Shown here in pieces: positions 7,431-17,126 of a stretch of 64,000 bases of DNA. The position numbers and the translations under genes are program-made. The notes below the pieces were generated by a model that was not told the origin of the DNA, searched no databases, and saw only the letters and a list, made by a program, of their open reading frames with translations. The DNA comes from Janthinobacterium saanense (GTDB taxonomy: Bacteria > Pseudomonadota > Gammaproteobacteria > Burkholderiales > Burkholderiaceae_D): positions 186,001 to 250,000 of the forward strand of contig NZ_JACHCI010000004.1 in NCBI RefSeq assembly GCF_014200675.1. The letters run 5' to 3'. Every line of letters starts with the position of its first letter. Position 1 is the first letter of the stretch.

Positions 7431-8690
7431 TCAGGGTTGAATATGGTTGTAAGGAAGGCGGGCCACTTCGCGCGTGCCGCGCTGTGTTTGCTTGGCCCTG
7501 TACATCGCTTCATCGGCCGCGCCCACCAGCGAGGCCGAATCGACGGCGTGGTCAGGGAAGACGGCCACGCCGATGGTCAGCGAGGTAACGATGCTGTTGC
7601 CCGTTGGCAGGTCGATCGCTTGCGACATCACGGCGATGATGTTGTCGGCGATGTGCATGGCGTCGCTGCTGTGGCGCAGGGGTTTGAGCAGGATGGCGAA
7701 TTCATCGCCGCCCAGCCGCGCCACCAGGTCGCCTTCACGCAACTGCTGCTTGATGCGCGCAGCGATGGTCACGAGCACTCTGTCGCCGGCAGCATGGCCA
7801 TAGGTATCATTGATGTACTTGAAGCGGTCGCTGTCGAGAAACAGCATGGCCACCTTGCCATTGCTGATGCGCGCCTCGCTGATGGCACGATCGAGTTCGG
7901 CTTCCATGAAGGAACGGTTGGACAAGCCTGTCAGGCTGTCGTGATTAGCCTTGTGCGACAGCGAGGCGTTTTCTTTTTGCAGATGGCTTTGCCATGCCTC
8001 CAGCTCGTCGAGCAGGGCGTTAAAGTCGTCGTTGATCTGGTTGAGTTCGGCAATATTGGCGCTGGGCACGCGCAACTCAAACGAGCGGTCGCGCCGCACG
8101 CGGTGGGCTGTCTCGGCCAGGTTGCGCAGCGGCGCCGTGATGTCGATTTCCATGCGGCGCGACAGGCGCACGGCCACGGCCAGGCTCAGCGCCAGGCAGC
8201 CCAGCAGGCAGGACAGGCCGGTAAGCAGGAAGGGCAGCAGGCTGCGGCTGTGCGGCACCAGTTCGATGCTGCCGATCTCCTGTTCGTCGTGTGTGATGGG
8301 AAACGCCAGCGATTTGGGCAGCATCCAGCCCGTCAGCGCCCGTTCGATGTAGTAGCGCGTGCCATGTTCGCCCCGTTCCCAGCGCGCCAGGATCTTGCCT
8401 TCCTTATCCTTGACCCAGGCCTGGTCGATGTCTTCATTGACGCCGATCAGGGCCAGCGCTTCCTTGGCGGCGATGGGATCGCCAAACACCACGGCCGCTT
8501 CCACCGTATAGCTCATCGAGCGCGCCACCAGGCGCAAATTCTGGTCCGAATACACGCGCAGGGCCAGCAGCGCCACGGCGGTCAGGGTCAGGCCGGCGGC
8601 CAGCACGGCGATCAGCGAGACGCTCAGATGGGCGCGGCGCAGCACGCTGTCTAGCGTGGGCCGGGCTTTCTTGTGTTTGACGGCCGTCAT
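7431..8690 (-). CDS. yfiN: YfiN/TpbB-like membrane diguanylate cyclase
   Basis: 419 residues: a transmembrane segment at about 22-46, a periplasmic CHASE8-like sensor (RSMSYTVEAAVVFGDPIAAKEALALIG), a second transmembrane segment (LLPFLLTGLSCLLGCLALSLAV), a HAMP linker and a GGDEF domain. The active-site GGDEF is intact at residues 327-331 and the RxxD inhibitory site (REGD) lies five residues before it, so it should make cyclic-di-GMP with product inhibition. Periplasmic YfiR is the expected repressor. The start overlaps the yfiR stop (ATGA). Confidence 0.9.
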   Translation of the reverse strand: MTAVKHKKARPTLDSVLRRAHLSVSLIAVLAAGLTLTAVALLALRVYSDQNLRLVARSMSYTVEAAVVFGDPIAAKEALALIGVNEDIDQAWVKDKEGKILARWERGEHGTRYYIERALTGWMLPKSLAFPITHDEQEIGSIELVPHSRSLLPFLLTGLSCLLGCLALSLAVAVRLSRRMEIDITAPLRNLAETAHRVRRDRSFELRVPSANIAELNQINDDFNALLDELEAWQSHLQKENASLSHKANHDSLTGLSNRSFMEAELDRAISEARISNGKVAMLFLDSDRFKYINDTYGHAAGDRVLVTIAARIKQQLREGDLVARLGGDEFAILLKPLRHSSDAMHIADNIIAVMSQAIDLPTGNSIVTSLTIGVAVFPDHAVDSASLVGAADEAMYRAKQTQRGTREVARLPYNHIQP

Positions 8691-9265
8691 GGCGCAGGCC
8701 CCTTGCGGCGGGCGATCTGCAGCGCGTTCGGATGCACGCGCAAGCCGCTGCGGGCGATGGCGTCCAGGTTGACGTCAAAGCCCAGCTGCGTTTCCACCAG
8801 GCGCAGGCAAAACATGGTGCCGACCAGGCAGGCCGTCCCCGGTTCGCTGACCGACAGGATGGGTTTGCCGATGATTTGTGCCAGCAATTGCTCACGTTCA
8901 ACGTCGGGCAAGCTGCCGATATAGACGACATCGCATTCGGTAGCGGCGCCGACGGCGGTCTGGATCTTGATGCGGATGCGCTGCCCCATGCCGGATGCAG
9001 GTGTATCGATAATGGCATTCTCCTGGCGCATGGTGCCTACCATGCAGACGCGCACTTCCGGCCGCGCCAGGGGCCAGCGCACATAGCTGATAATGCCGAA
9101 TAGTATTTGGGCAACATCAGCCGGGCGTCTCGCTTCGGCGCTGGCAGGGGCGCTTGTTCCTTGCGCTGCGCCTTGCGCCCACGCTGTGCCCGTGCTGGCA
9201 CAGGCCAGCAACAGGCTGCCGAGCAATAGCGGCAAGCGGCGCCAGGGGCGGAAGAGGGAAGGCAC
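8687..9265 (-). CDS. yfiR: YfiR-like periplasmic repressor of YfiN (DUF4154)
   Basis: 192 residues with a signal peptide (ending about GTAWAQ) and a DUF4154/YfiR domain (VAQILFGIISYVRWP). Four cysteines follow the Pseudomonas YfiR pattern: one pair 37 residues apart (VRVCMVG...TECDVV) and one pair 7 apart (ACLVGTMFC), the latter spacing equal to the known C145-C152 disulfide. YfiR holds YfiN inactive in the periplasm and links c-di-GMP output to redox or envelope stress. It is first gene of the operon yfiR-yfiN-yfiB-gntK. Confidence 0.88.
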   Translation of the reverse strand: MPSLFRPWRRLPLLLGSLLLACASTGTAWAQGAAQGTSAPASAEARRPADVAQILFGIISYVRWPLARPEVRVCMVGTMRQENAIIDTPASGMGQRIRIKIQTAVGAATECDVVYIGSLPDVEREQLLAQIIGKPILSVSEPGTACLVGTMFCLRLVETQLGFDVNLDAIARSGLRVHPNALQIARRKGPAP

Positions 9266-9379
9266 GGCGATGTTTATCTGTAAGTAGCTCAGACTGCAAG
9301 CAATTAGGATGAAAAGAAATTAATTTCGTCGTAGAGCTTGCATCATTATAAACATTAACGTTGTGGCCTGCATGGCTAC

Positions 9380-11044
9380 TTACTCTTCCAGCGTCGCTTC
9401 CAGCAAATCGATTTCACGCAAGAGGCGCAAATGGATGGCGTCGTCCAGTTCACCGGAGATGCGGCGGCGGAACAGTTCGTCGCGCTCGGCCGTCAAGGCT
9501 TCCAGGCGCAGCGCCCGTTCCGTCCTGGCCAGCTCCTGCATGCGGGCCGCTTCGTCATTGCTGCTTTCGCCATACGCGAGGCGGCGCCGGTAGGCTTCGA
9601 TCAATCGATTCGCCGCTTCCGTGACGACTTGCTGCTTGCCTTCCGTACTGATACCCGCACAGACTTTTTCCAGCCGCACGATGGCCGCTTCGGCGGCGGC
9701 CGAGCGCGCATTGCGTTCCTCGCTGGAACGGCGGGCCGGTGGCGCGAACACCAGGCCCTTGGTCAGCAGGGGCAGGGTGATGCTGGCCAGCACCAGCGAT
9801 AGCAGGATCACGCCCATCGCCAGGAAAATGACCAGGTCGCGCGCAGGGAAGCGCGTGCCATCGGGCAAGAACAGGGGCAGGGTCAAGATGCCGGCCAGGG
9901 TCAGCGCGCCGCGCACGCCCGCGAACGAGGCCACCAGCAGCAAACGCAGGCTGGGGCGTACCAGTTGCTTGCCGTCCTTGCCTTGCTGATTGCCGGCCAG
10001 CCTGTCTTTCTTGTTTTGCTTGAACAAGGTCAGTTTCATGGAAATGAAGACCCACAGAAAGCGCATGAAGGTCAGTCCCACGGTGATAGCCACCACGTAC
10101 AAGGGCAGTTTCCAGGCGCTGCCGGCGCCCACTTCGGCCGAGGCCGCCTGCAGATTGCCTATGCTGGCAGGCAATTGGGCGCCCAGCATGACGAAGATGA
10201 CACCATTCAAGAGCAGTTGCACGGTATCCCAGACTGCCTTGCGCTGGGTGCGCGTGGCAGCCAGTGGCCGGCCTATCAGATCGGCATAATGCATGGAAAC
10301 GCCTGCCGTGGCGGCCGCCAGGATGCCCGAGCCATGGATTTGCTCGGCGCCCAGGTAGGCGGCGAAGGGGATCAAAATACTGATCAGGATTTGCAGGCCG
10401 GGCTCTTCGCCGACCTTGCTGACCAGCCATTTGTTGGCCAGGCCCACGCCCCAGGAAATGGCCAGGCCGATGAGGATGCCGCCACCGGCTTCGCGCAAAA
10501 AGCTCAGCGAGGCGGCGCCGATGGAAAAGCCGCCCGTCATCATGGCGGCCACGGCAAAGGTAAAGCAGACCAGGCCGGACGCGTCATTGAGCAGGGATTC
10601 GCCTTCCAGGATATGCATCAGGCGCGGCGGGATCGGGTTGCCGGCGGCAATCGCCGAGACGGCTACCGGGTCGGTCGGCGAGAGGATGGCGCCCAGCGCG
10701 AAGGCCACCGCCAGCGGCACGCTGGGGATCAGCCAGTCGATGAAGAAGCCCATGCCCAGCACGGTAAACAGCACCAGGCCGATGGCCAGCATCAGGATCG
10801 AGCGTGCATCGCTGAAAAACGCGCCCTTGGGAATGCGCCAGCCATCGAGGAACAGCAGCGGCGGAATGAACAGCAAAAAGAAAATTTCAGGGTCGAGCGG
10901 CAGTTGCATGCCGAACAGGGCCAATCCGGTGCCGCCGGCGATTTGCACCAGCGGCAGCGGCAGCCTGACCCAGCGCGTGCGGGCGACGAAGCCGCACAGA
11001 ACGACGGTCAGGACCAGGACGAGAATAATGGTAACGGTGTGCAT
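9380..11044 (-). CDS. CPA1-family Na+/H+ antiporter
   Basis: The start at 11044 (MHTVTIILVLVLTVVLCGFVARTRW) matches NhaP/YjcE-type N-termini; longer frames upstream read through the divergent promoter region. No clear ribosome binding site precedes it. The 554-residue protein has about twelve membrane segments and the CPA1 motifs FIPPLLFLDGW, GAILSPTDPVAVSAI and GESLLNDASGLV, then a cytoplasmic tail of about 150 residues (coiled-coil-like RRSSEERNARSAAAEAAIVRLEK...). It exchanges Na+ or K+ for H+ across the inner membrane for pH and salt homeostasis. Confidence 0.9.
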   Translation of the reverse strand: MHTVTIILVLVLTVVLCGFVARTRWVRLPLPLVQIAGGTGLALFGMQLPLDPEIFFLLFIPPLLFLDGWRIPKGAFFSDARSILMLAIGLVLFTVLGMGFFIDWLIPSVPLAVAFALGAILSPTDPVAVSAIAAGNPIPPRLMHILEGESLLNDASGLVCFTFAVAAMMTGGFSIGAASLSFLREAGGGILIGLAISWGVGLANKWLVSKVGEEPGLQILISILIPFAAYLGAEQIHGSGILAAATAGVSMHYADLIGRPLAATRTQRKAVWDTVQLLLNGVIFVMLGAQLPASIGNLQAASAEVGAGSAWKLPLYVVAITVGLTFMRFLWVFISMKLTLFKQNKKDRLAGNQQGKDGKQLVRPSLRLLLVASFAGVRGALTLAGILTLPLFLPDGTRFPARDLVIFLAMGVILLSLVLASITLPLLTKGLVFAPPARRSSEERNARSAAAEAAIVRLEKVCAGISTEGKQQVVTEAANRLIEAYRRRLAYGESSNDEAARMQELARTERALRLEALTAERDELFRRRISGELDDAIHLRLLREIDLLEATLEE

Positions 11045-11252
11045 GGGAAAGAGAGGACCCGGCTTGCTAAAAAGATGATTATAAAGCGCCGGACCCGCCA
11101 GCCGTGAACGCCTGCCATGCAGGCAGCCTCGGCAGACTTGTCTTTGTGGACATGCAACAAGTCGCAATCGGTTAAGATTGGGGCATGCCACCGCCAGGCC
11201 GCGCATGGCGCACAAGCGCGCGCGGCCAGCCTGTTTTGAATGGAATTGTCGT

Positions 11253-12551
11253 TTGATAAAGAAGATAGTCACCGGCCTGCTGCTGATGCTGGCCTTGCTC
11301 CTCGTTGCTGCGGGTCTCGTGGCCGCCTGCTACTGGCGTCCCGCCCTGGCGCCCAGCAAGCCGCCGCCAGCAGACGCTTTCTCAACACAGGTGGTCGAAC
11401 AGGGGCGGATCTTGGCCGGCATCGGCAATTGCGCCGCCTGCCACACGGCCCAAGGCGGCGCCGATTATGCGGGCGGGCGCGGCATGGCCACGCCGTTCGG
11501 CACGATTTACGCCAGCAATCTGACGCCCGATACGCAGACCGGCATAGGCCGCTGGTCGCTGGCCGCGTTCCAGCGCGCCATGCGCGAAGGCGTGCGCCGC
11601 GATGGCGAACATTTGTACCCGGTATTTCCCTACACACACTTTACGCTCGTCAACGAAGCCGACCTGACGGCCTTGTACGCCTATTTCATGACGCGCCCGC
11701 CCGTGTACGCCGCGCCACACGCGAACAGCTTGCCGTTTCCCTTGAACTTGCGGACCTTGCAGGCAGGCTGGAAATTGTTGTACTTCAAGCCTGCCGCCTT
11801 CCAGACGAATCCCGCGCAGGGGCTGGACTGGAACCGGGGCCGCTACCTGGCTGAAGGGCTGGCCCATTGCGCCAGTTGCCACACGCCGCGCAATACGCTG
11901 GGCGCCGAGATTGCCAGCTCCGCTTACCTGGGCCGCCCCATGCATCATTGGTATGCACCGGCCTTGAGCAGCGCCAACACGGCGCCGTTGCCATGGACGG
12001 CAGACGAGCTGTACGCCTTCTTGCGCACGGGCAGCACGGCCTTGCACGGCGTGGCGGCCGGGCCCATGGCCCAGGTGGTGCAGGGATTGAAAGAAGCACC
12101 CGACAGCGACGTGCGCGCACTGTCCGTGTATTTTGCCGACGTGGCCGGTGCGGCCCGGCGCAAGGTCGATGTGGAGGCCGTCGTCAAAGAGGGAATCGCA
12201 CACTCGCAAAAGGTCAGCCTGGTCGACAATGACCGGGGCGCCAGCCTGTATGTGGCGGCCTGCGCCGCGTGCCACTCGAACAGCGATGGCCGGCCGGTGG
12301 TGCTGCGCCCTGAGCTGAGCTTGAACAGCGCCGTCAGCTTGCCCGATCCGGCCAATCTGATCCAGGTGATCTTGCACGGCTCGAGCAAGCCAGGACTCAT
12401 GCCGGGTTTTGCGCAAGCGTTGTCAGACGCCGACATCGCCCAACTGGCGGCTTATCTGCGCCGCAGCCGCAGCCATCAGCCGGCCTGGCCCGAGCTGGAA
12501 GCGGCCGTGGCGCGCACCCGTGCCGCCAAGTCACTCAATGGAAAAGATTAG
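11253..12551 (+). CDS. Membrane-anchored triheme cytochrome c, electron acceptor subunit
   Basis: About 432 residues with an N-terminal membrane anchor (IVTGLLLMLALLLVAAGLVAACYW) and three c-type heme motifs: CAACH at 60-64, CASCH at about 206 and CAACH at about 337. This layout matches the cytochrome subunit of gluconate, alcohol and aldehyde dehydrogenase complexes that pass electrons to ubiquinone or the respiratory chain in the periplasm. It abuts the two hydroxylase subunit genes and is their likely acceptor. The start is uncertain: TTG at 11253 fits the anchor, while ATG at 11205 or TTG at 11178 would add a basic leader. Confidence 0.88.
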   Translation: MIKKIVTGLLLMLALLLVAAGLVAACYWRPALAPSKPPPADAFSTQVVEQGRILAGIGNCAACHTAQGGADYAGGRGMATPFGTIYASNLTPDTQTGIGRWSLAAFQRAMREGVRRDGEHLYPVFPYTHFTLVNEADLTALYAYFMTRPPVYAAPHANSLPFPLNLRTLQAGWKLLYFKPAAFQTNPAQGLDWNRGRYLAEGLAHCASCHTPRNTLGAEIASSAYLGRPMHHWYAPALSSANTAPLPWTADELYAFLRTGSTALHGVAAGPMAQVVQGLKEAPDSDVRALSVYFADVAGAARRKVDVEAVVKEGIAHSQKVSLVDNDRGASLYVAACAACHSNSDGRPVVLRPELSLNSAVSLPDPANLIQVILHGSSKPGLMPGFAQALSDADIAQLAAYLRRSRSHQPAWPELEAAVARTRAAKSLNGKD

Positions 12552-13025
12552 ATGCATCAGATTACCGTCAATGGCCAGCCCCATAGCATCGATACCGATC
12601 CGCAAACGCCCTTGCTGTGGGTGTTGCGCGATATCGTCAAGTTGACCGGCACCAAGTTTGGCTGCGGCATCGGCCTGTGCGGCGCCTGCACCGTGCACGT
12701 GGATGGGCGCGCCGTGCGCTCGTGCATCATGCCGATTGCTTCTGTCGAAGCGTGCGCCATCACCACCATCGAAGGCTTGTCGGCAGATGGAAAACATCCT
12801 TTGCAGCAAGCGTGGATCGCCGCGCAAGCGCCCCAGTGCGGTTATTGCCAGTCGGGCCAGATCATGCAGGCAGCCACCTTGCTGCGCGATTATCCGCAAC
12901 CCACCGATGCCAATATCGACGCCGTGATGAGTGGCAACCTGTGCCGCTGCATGGCCTATGTGCGCATCCGCAAGGCGATCAAGCTGGCCGCCGCCGACAT
13001 GCAGGAGGCGCCGCCCCATGCATGA
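12552..13025 (+). CDS. 2Fe-2S subunit of a molybdenum hydroxylase (IorA/CoxS-like)
   Basis: 157 residues with both iron-sulfur clusters of the xanthine oxidase family small subunit: a plant-type ferredoxin cluster (Cys38, 43, 46, 58) and the helical CxxC...CxC cluster (Cys96, 99, 131, 133 in QCGYCQSGQ and NLCRC). It carries electrons from the molybdenum site of the large subunit to the cytochrome. It begins directly after the cytochrome stop (12551) and overlaps the large subunit by 8 bp. The closest type is isoquinoline 1-oxidoreductase or the membrane aldehyde dehydrogenase of this family; the substrate is unknown. Confidence 0.9.
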   Translation: MHQITVNGQPHSIDTDPQTPLLWVLRDIVKLTGTKFGCGIGLCGACTVHVDGRAVRSCIMPIASVEACAITTIEGLSADGKHPLQQAWIAAQAPQCGYCQSGQIMQAATLLRDYPQPTDANIDAVMSGNLCRCMAYVRIRKAIKLAAADMQEAPPHA

Positions 13026-15294
13026 TTCCTCGCCTGTCTCGCCGGACCGGCGCGGTTTCCTGATCGCTGCCGCCGGCACCGGTTTTACGCTGGCCTTTTT
13101 GCGTGCCGATCATTCCCTGGCCGATAGCAAGCTGGCGCCGGCCGTAGCAAAGCAAGAGGCTGTGCCTGCGTTCGATCCCGGCATCTGGTTCAATATTGAG
13201 CACGACGGCATCGTCACCGTCAATATTGCCAGGGCAGAAGTGGGCCAGCATATCGGCACGGCGCTGGCGCGCATCATCGCCGAGGAGCTGGACGCCGATT
13301 GGGACAAAGTGCGCCTGCATTATGTCGCTAGCGATCCGCAGTGGGGGCAGATGGTGACGGCCGGCAGCCGTTCCGTGTGGCAAGATTTCGATCCGCTCAG
13401 CCGCGCTGGCGCGGCTGGCCGCATTGCCCTGATCGAGGAGGGCGCCAAGCTTTTGCGTGTACCCGTCGCGGCATGCACCGCAAAAAAGGGCGTGGTGCAT
13501 GGACATGGCCGCTCTGTTTCTTTTGGCGAAATCGTGCGCCGTGGCAAGCTGGCCCGCCACTACACGCCCGCGCAATTACAGGCAATCACTCTGAAAACGC
13601 CGCCGCAGCGTACTTTGATCGGCCAGGGCGTGCAGGCGCTCGACATCCCCGCGAAAACGGATGGCTCGGCCATCTACGGCATCGATGTGCAAGTCGAGGG
13701 CATGGTGTATGCGCGGCCAAAGATGCCCCCCACGCGCCACGGCGCCAGGGTGGTGTCCATCGACGACACGGCGGCCCGTAACATCACCGGTTATCTGGGG
13801 GCGGCAGCCTTGAACGACCCCAGCAACACCGTACCCGGCTGGGTCATGGTGTATGCCGATTCCTATGCGGCGGCCAGCCGCGCGGCCGAACTGGTGCAAG
13901 TGAAATGGCGCACGGGTGCGGCCGCGCATGTGTCGGAGCAGGACATCCTTGCCTATGCTAGCAAGCAACTCCACGATGCCAGCCTGGGCGCGCGCGTAGT
14001 CGATGACGATGGCCTGGAGCAAGCATTCAAGGGCGCGGCACTGACGCTGGAGCGCCATTACACCACCAGCACCGTGCTGCATTTTGAGCTCGAACCGCTC
14101 AATGCGCTGGTGCAGCACATCGATGGCGTGTGGCATGTGCATGCCGGCAACCAGGCGCCATCGCTGATCTTGCCGGTGCTGGCGCAAGCCTTGAAAGTAC
14201 CAGAAAGCCAGATCATTCTGCACGCCTATCTGCTGGGTGGCAATCTGGGGCGCCGCCTGAATGGCGATTATTGCGTGCCGGCCGCGCTGGCGGCGCAGGC
14301 GCTGGGCCGGCCCGTCAAGATGATTTGCACGCGTGCCGACGATAGCCATTTTGACTCGCCCCGTTCGCCTTCGCTGCAGCATCTGCGTTTGGCTTTCGAT
14401 GGCGCGGGCAAGGTGACGGCCATGCAGCACGAGGCCAGCGCCGGCTGGCCCGCGCAGGCCATGCATCCTGCCTGGCTGGCCAAGGACAGGCAAGGCCATC
14501 CGTATGACCCGTCCGCCATCGCTGGCGCCGACCACTGGTACACGGTGGGCGCGCAGCGCGTGCGGACCATTTCCAACGACCTGGCCAATAGCAGTTTCCG
14601 CCCCGGCTGGCTGCGCGCCACGGGGCCGGGCTGGACCAGCTGGGCGGTGGAAAGTTTCATGGACGAGGCGGCGCAGGCGGCCAAGGCCGATCCGCTCGAT
14701 TTCCGCTTGTCGCTATTGCAGGGGGCGGGGCGCAATGCGGGGGGCGCCGAGCGCCTGGCCCACGTCTTGCGGCGCGCGGCGGAAAAAGCTGGCTGGGGTG
14801 CGGCCATGCCGGCCGACACGGGCCTGGGCATCGCCGCCACGGCTGGCCAGCAGCGCGATATGCCGACCTGGACGGCGTGCGTGGCCAGGCTCAGGGTGGA
14901 CCGCAAGACGTGCATGGTGCAAGTCGAAAAGCTGACCCTGGTGATAGACGCCGGTGTGATTATTGATCCCGATGGCGCGCTGGCGCAAGCCGAGGGCGGC
15001 GCTCTGCTGGGCCTGAGCATGGCGCTCCATGAAGGCACGGCTTTCGTCAACGGCGCAGTGAAGGATAGCAATCTGAATTCTTACTTGCCTTTGCGCATGG
15101 CCGACGTGCCGGAACTGGACATCGAATTTGTCAGCAGCAGCTACCCGTCGACGGGCCTGGGCGAACCGCCCGTCACTGTCGTCGCGCCCGCCATCGGCAA
15201 TGCCATCTTTGCGGCCGTGGCGGCGCGCGTGCGGCATTTGCCGATACGGCCGGAAGCGGTCTTGAAGGCGCTGGACCGGCATGGCGCCGTGTGA
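13018..15294 (+). CDS. Tat-exported molybdopterin-binding large subunit of a periplasmic hydroxylase (IorB-like)
   Basis: 758 residues; the start at 13018 has AGGAGG nine bases upstream. The N-terminus is a twin-arginine signal ([19 protein letters not shown]), so the folded molybdoenzyme is exported. Internal landmarks are [35 protein letters not shown], the cofactor-contacting [12 protein letters not shown] and the C-terminal [22 protein letters not shown], whose glutamate is the usual catalytic base. It pairs with the 2Fe-2S subunit and the triheme cytochrome to form a three-part periplasmic dehydrogenase acting on an aldehyde or N-heterocycle. Confidence 0.9.
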   Translation: MHDSSPVSPDRRGFLIAAAGTGFTLAFLRADHSLADSKLAPAVAKQEAVPAFDPGIWFNIEHDGIVTVNIARAEVGQHIGTALARIIAEELDADWDKVRLHYVASDPQWGQMVTAGSRSVWQDFDPLSRAGAAGRIALIEEGAKLLRVPVAACTAKKGVVHGHGRSVSFGEIVRRGKLARHYTPAQLQAITLKTPPQRTLIGQGVQALDIPAKTDGSAIYGIDVQVEGMVYARPKMPPTRHGARVVSIDDTAARNITGYLGAAALNDPSNTVPGWVMVYADSYAAASRAAELVQVKWRTGAAAHVSEQDILAYASKQLHDASLGARVVDDDGLEQAFKGAALTLERHYTTSTVLHFELEPLNALVQHIDGVWHVHAGNQAPSLILPVLAQALKVPESQIILHAYLLGGNLGRRLNGDYCVPAALAAQALGRPVKMICTRADDSHFDSPRSPSLQHLRLAFDGAGKVTAMQHEASAGWPAQAMHPAWLAKDRQGHPYDPSAIAGADHWYTVGAQRVRTISNDLANSSFRPGWLRATGPGWTSWAVESFMDEAAQAAKADPLDFRLSLLQGAGRNAGGAERLAHVLRRAAEKAGWGAAMPADTGLGIAATAGQQRDMPTWTACVARLRVDRKTCMVQVEKLTLVIDAGVIIDPDGALAQAEGGALLGLSMALHEGTAFVNGAVKDSNLNSYLPLRMADVPELDIEFVSSSYPSTGLGEPPVTVVAPAIGNAIFAAVAARVRHLPIRPEAVLKALDRHGAV

Positions 15295-15434
15295 TCAGCT
15301 TGACCACACAGTTGGTTGCATGCCATGCGCGAGCGGGCGCAGGCTGGTACACTCAAGGCTGCCGCCTGGCACAACATTGAGCGTATCAATGCCATGCCCG
15401 GTTCGGCCTAACCAGCGCGATTGTGGAGGCAGAC

Positions 15435-16106
15435 ATGCAAGAACAATTTGTCAGCATCACGGCGGATGAACTGCAACTGGATGGCGTCCTCGTTTTACCC
15501 GAACGAGCGGTCGGCATCGTGCTGTTTGCCCATGGATCCAGCCTGGCTGGCGGCGGCGATTACCTGAACGCCGCTACTCAGGCCACTTCCCAGGACTTCT
15601 TGCGCGCCGGCATCGCGACCCTGCGATTCGACCAGGGCGATGTTGCGCCTGCCGGCGGCAGCAACGGCCATGCCTACTTTGTGCATAGCGACATCGTCTT
15701 GCTGGCGCGCCAGCTGGAAAAAGCCTTGCGCTGGCTGCAGGTGGACGTTTCCACGCGGCACTTGCCTTGCGGCTTGTATGGCGATGGCGTCAGCGCGGCC
15801 GTGGTGATGCAACTGGCGGCATGGAGCGGCAACCAGGTCGCTGCGCTGGCCGTTTGCGATGGGCAGATGGGCATGGCGGGCAAGACCACGCTGGAAAATG
15901 TGCGCGTGCCCTCGCTGCTGATGGTGGGCGGCCACGACCCGGATGTGCTGGGCCTGAACCGCATGGCCTTTGCCACCTTGCATTGCGATAAACAGCTTGA
16001 ACAGATCGCCGCACCGGGCGGCCTGGACGCCCGCCACCAGGCCGCCTTGCTGGCCACCGACTGGTACACCCATCATTTCAATGGACATGCCAGTACGGTG
16101 CAGTAG
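15435..16106 (+). CDS. Alpha/beta-hydrolase-fold (dienelactone hydrolase-like) protein, apparently lacking the catalytic Ser and His
   Basis: 223 residues; GGAGG precedes the ATG at 15435 (an in-frame GTG at 15423 is an alternative). The fold is clear: GIVLFAHGSSLAGGGDYLN, IATLRFDQGD, VPSLLMVGGHDPDVLGLNRMA. In relatives the nucleophile elbow reads like GxFGASTGAA, but here it is GLYGDGVSAA, with Gly where Ser should be. The histidine after PGATH is also changed (APGGLDARH). It may be a pseudo-enzyme or regulator. It stands alone between the hydroxylase operon and fghA. Confidence 0.7.
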   Translation: MQEQFVSITADELQLDGVLVLPERAVGIVLFAHGSSLAGGGDYLNAATQATSQDFLRAGIATLRFDQGDVAPAGGSNGHAYFVHSDIVLLARQLEKALRWLQVDVSTRHLPCGLYGDGVSAAVVMQLAAWSGNQVAALAVCDGQMGMAGKTTLENVRVPSLLMVGGHDPDVLGLNRMAFATLHCDKQLEQIAAPGGLDARHQAALLATDWYTHHFNGHASTVQ

Positions 16107-16117
16107 TTTTACAAGGG

Positions 16118-16978
16118 TTAGCGCAGATTGCGGGCATGGAAGCGCACATGCTCTTCCATGAAGCTGGCGATAAAGTAATAGCCATGGTCATAGCCGGCAT
16201 GGCGGCGCAGTTGCAAGGGCTGGCCGGCGTCTTGGCAGGCCGCTTCGAACACCTCGGGCAATAGTTGTTCAGGCAAGAATTTGTCGGCCAGGCCCTGGTC
16301 GATCAATATGCCTTGGGGAAACAACGCTGGCCGGCCTTGCTGGCTGCGTATCAGTGCGCTGGCGTCGTAGCTTGCCCAGCTGCTTGTATCGCCGCCCAGA
16401 TAACCCGTGAATGCTTTCTTGCCCCATGGGCACAGCGATGGCGCGGCGATCGGTGCGAAGGCCGATACGGAACGGAACAGCTCTGGATTGCGCAGGGCCA
16501 GCACCAGCGCGCCATGGCCGCCCATGGAGTGGCCAAAAATACCGGTGCGCTGGGGATCGATGCCCAGTTCCTGCACCAGCAGGGCGCGCAATTCCAGCAG
16601 GTAGCTATACATGCGGTAGTGGCTGCTCCATGGCGCTTCGGTAGCATCGACATAAAAGCCGGCGCCCACGCCGAAATCCCAGGACTCGCTTTCGCCCGCG
16701 ATATTGGCGCCCCGGGGGCTGGTGTCGGGCGCGATCAACATCAAGCCTTCTTCGGCCGCCACGCGCTGGGCGCCGCCCTTGATCATGAACGTTTCTTCGG
16801 TGCAGGTCAGGCCGGCCAGGTAAAACAGGGCGGGGTGTTGCTTATCGGCCGAGGCTGCTTGCGCGCCAGCCGGAATAAACACGGAAAAACGCATCGGCAA
16901 GCCGATGGCGTGTGCGTCGTGGCGGTAAAAACGTTGTACGCCGCCAAAACAGGCGTGCTCACTCAACAGTTCCAGCAT
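16118..16978 (-). CDS. fghA: S-formylglutathione hydrolase
   Basis: 286 residues of the esterase D family: YLAGLTCTEETFMIKGGAQRVAAEEGLMLIAPDTSPRG, the nucleophile elbow GHSMGGHGAL and the late catalytic DQGLADKFL and GYDHGYYF. AAGGAG precedes the ATG. FghA hydrolyses S-formylglutathione to formate and glutathione in formaldehyde detoxification. The usual partner AdhC/FrmA is not adjacent, so it must be elsewhere. It is divergent from the aldo/keto reductase gene. Confidence 0.93.
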   Translation of the reverse strand: MLELLSEHACFGGVQRFYRHDAHAIGLPMRFSVFIPAGAQAASADKQHPALFYLAGLTCTEETFMIKGGAQRVAAEEGLMLIAPDTSPRGANIAGESESWDFGVGAGFYVDATEAPWSSHYRMYSYLLELRALLVQELGIDPQRTGIFGHSMGGHGALVLALRNPELFRSVSAFAPIAAPSLCPWGKKAFTGYLGGDTSSWASYDASALIRSQQGRPALFPQGILIDQGLADKFLPEQLLPEVFEAACQDAGQPLQLRRHAGYDHGYYFIASFMEEHVRFHARNLR

Positions 16979-17085
16979 GAATTCTCCTTGTCAATCCCAC
17001 AGTATAGCCAGAGTGGCATTGCACAGCGTGAGGATGTAATAAATTATGATCGACATTTATATAAAATTCCGTGTATGCTAGATAC

Positions 17086-17099
17086 ATGATGATCATCAT
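17086..17099. promoter_or_regulatory. Perfect 14-bp palindrome upstream of the aldo/keto reductase
   Basis: ATGATGATCATCAT is fully self-complementary and lies 28 bp before the start codon at 17127, just downstream of AT-rich promoter-like sequence (TATGCTAGATAC). It is placed where a repressor would block transcription, but no regulator gene adjoins it. Confidence 0.35.
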
Positions 17100-17126
17100 C
17101 AATTATTCAATCACGGGAGATAAATC

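Noticed and set aside
13018..15294. A longer start for the large hydroxylase subunit at 12931
   Set aside because: The extra residues are read from the 2Fe-2S gene in another frame and would bury the Tat signal; AGGAGG fits the ATG at 13018.
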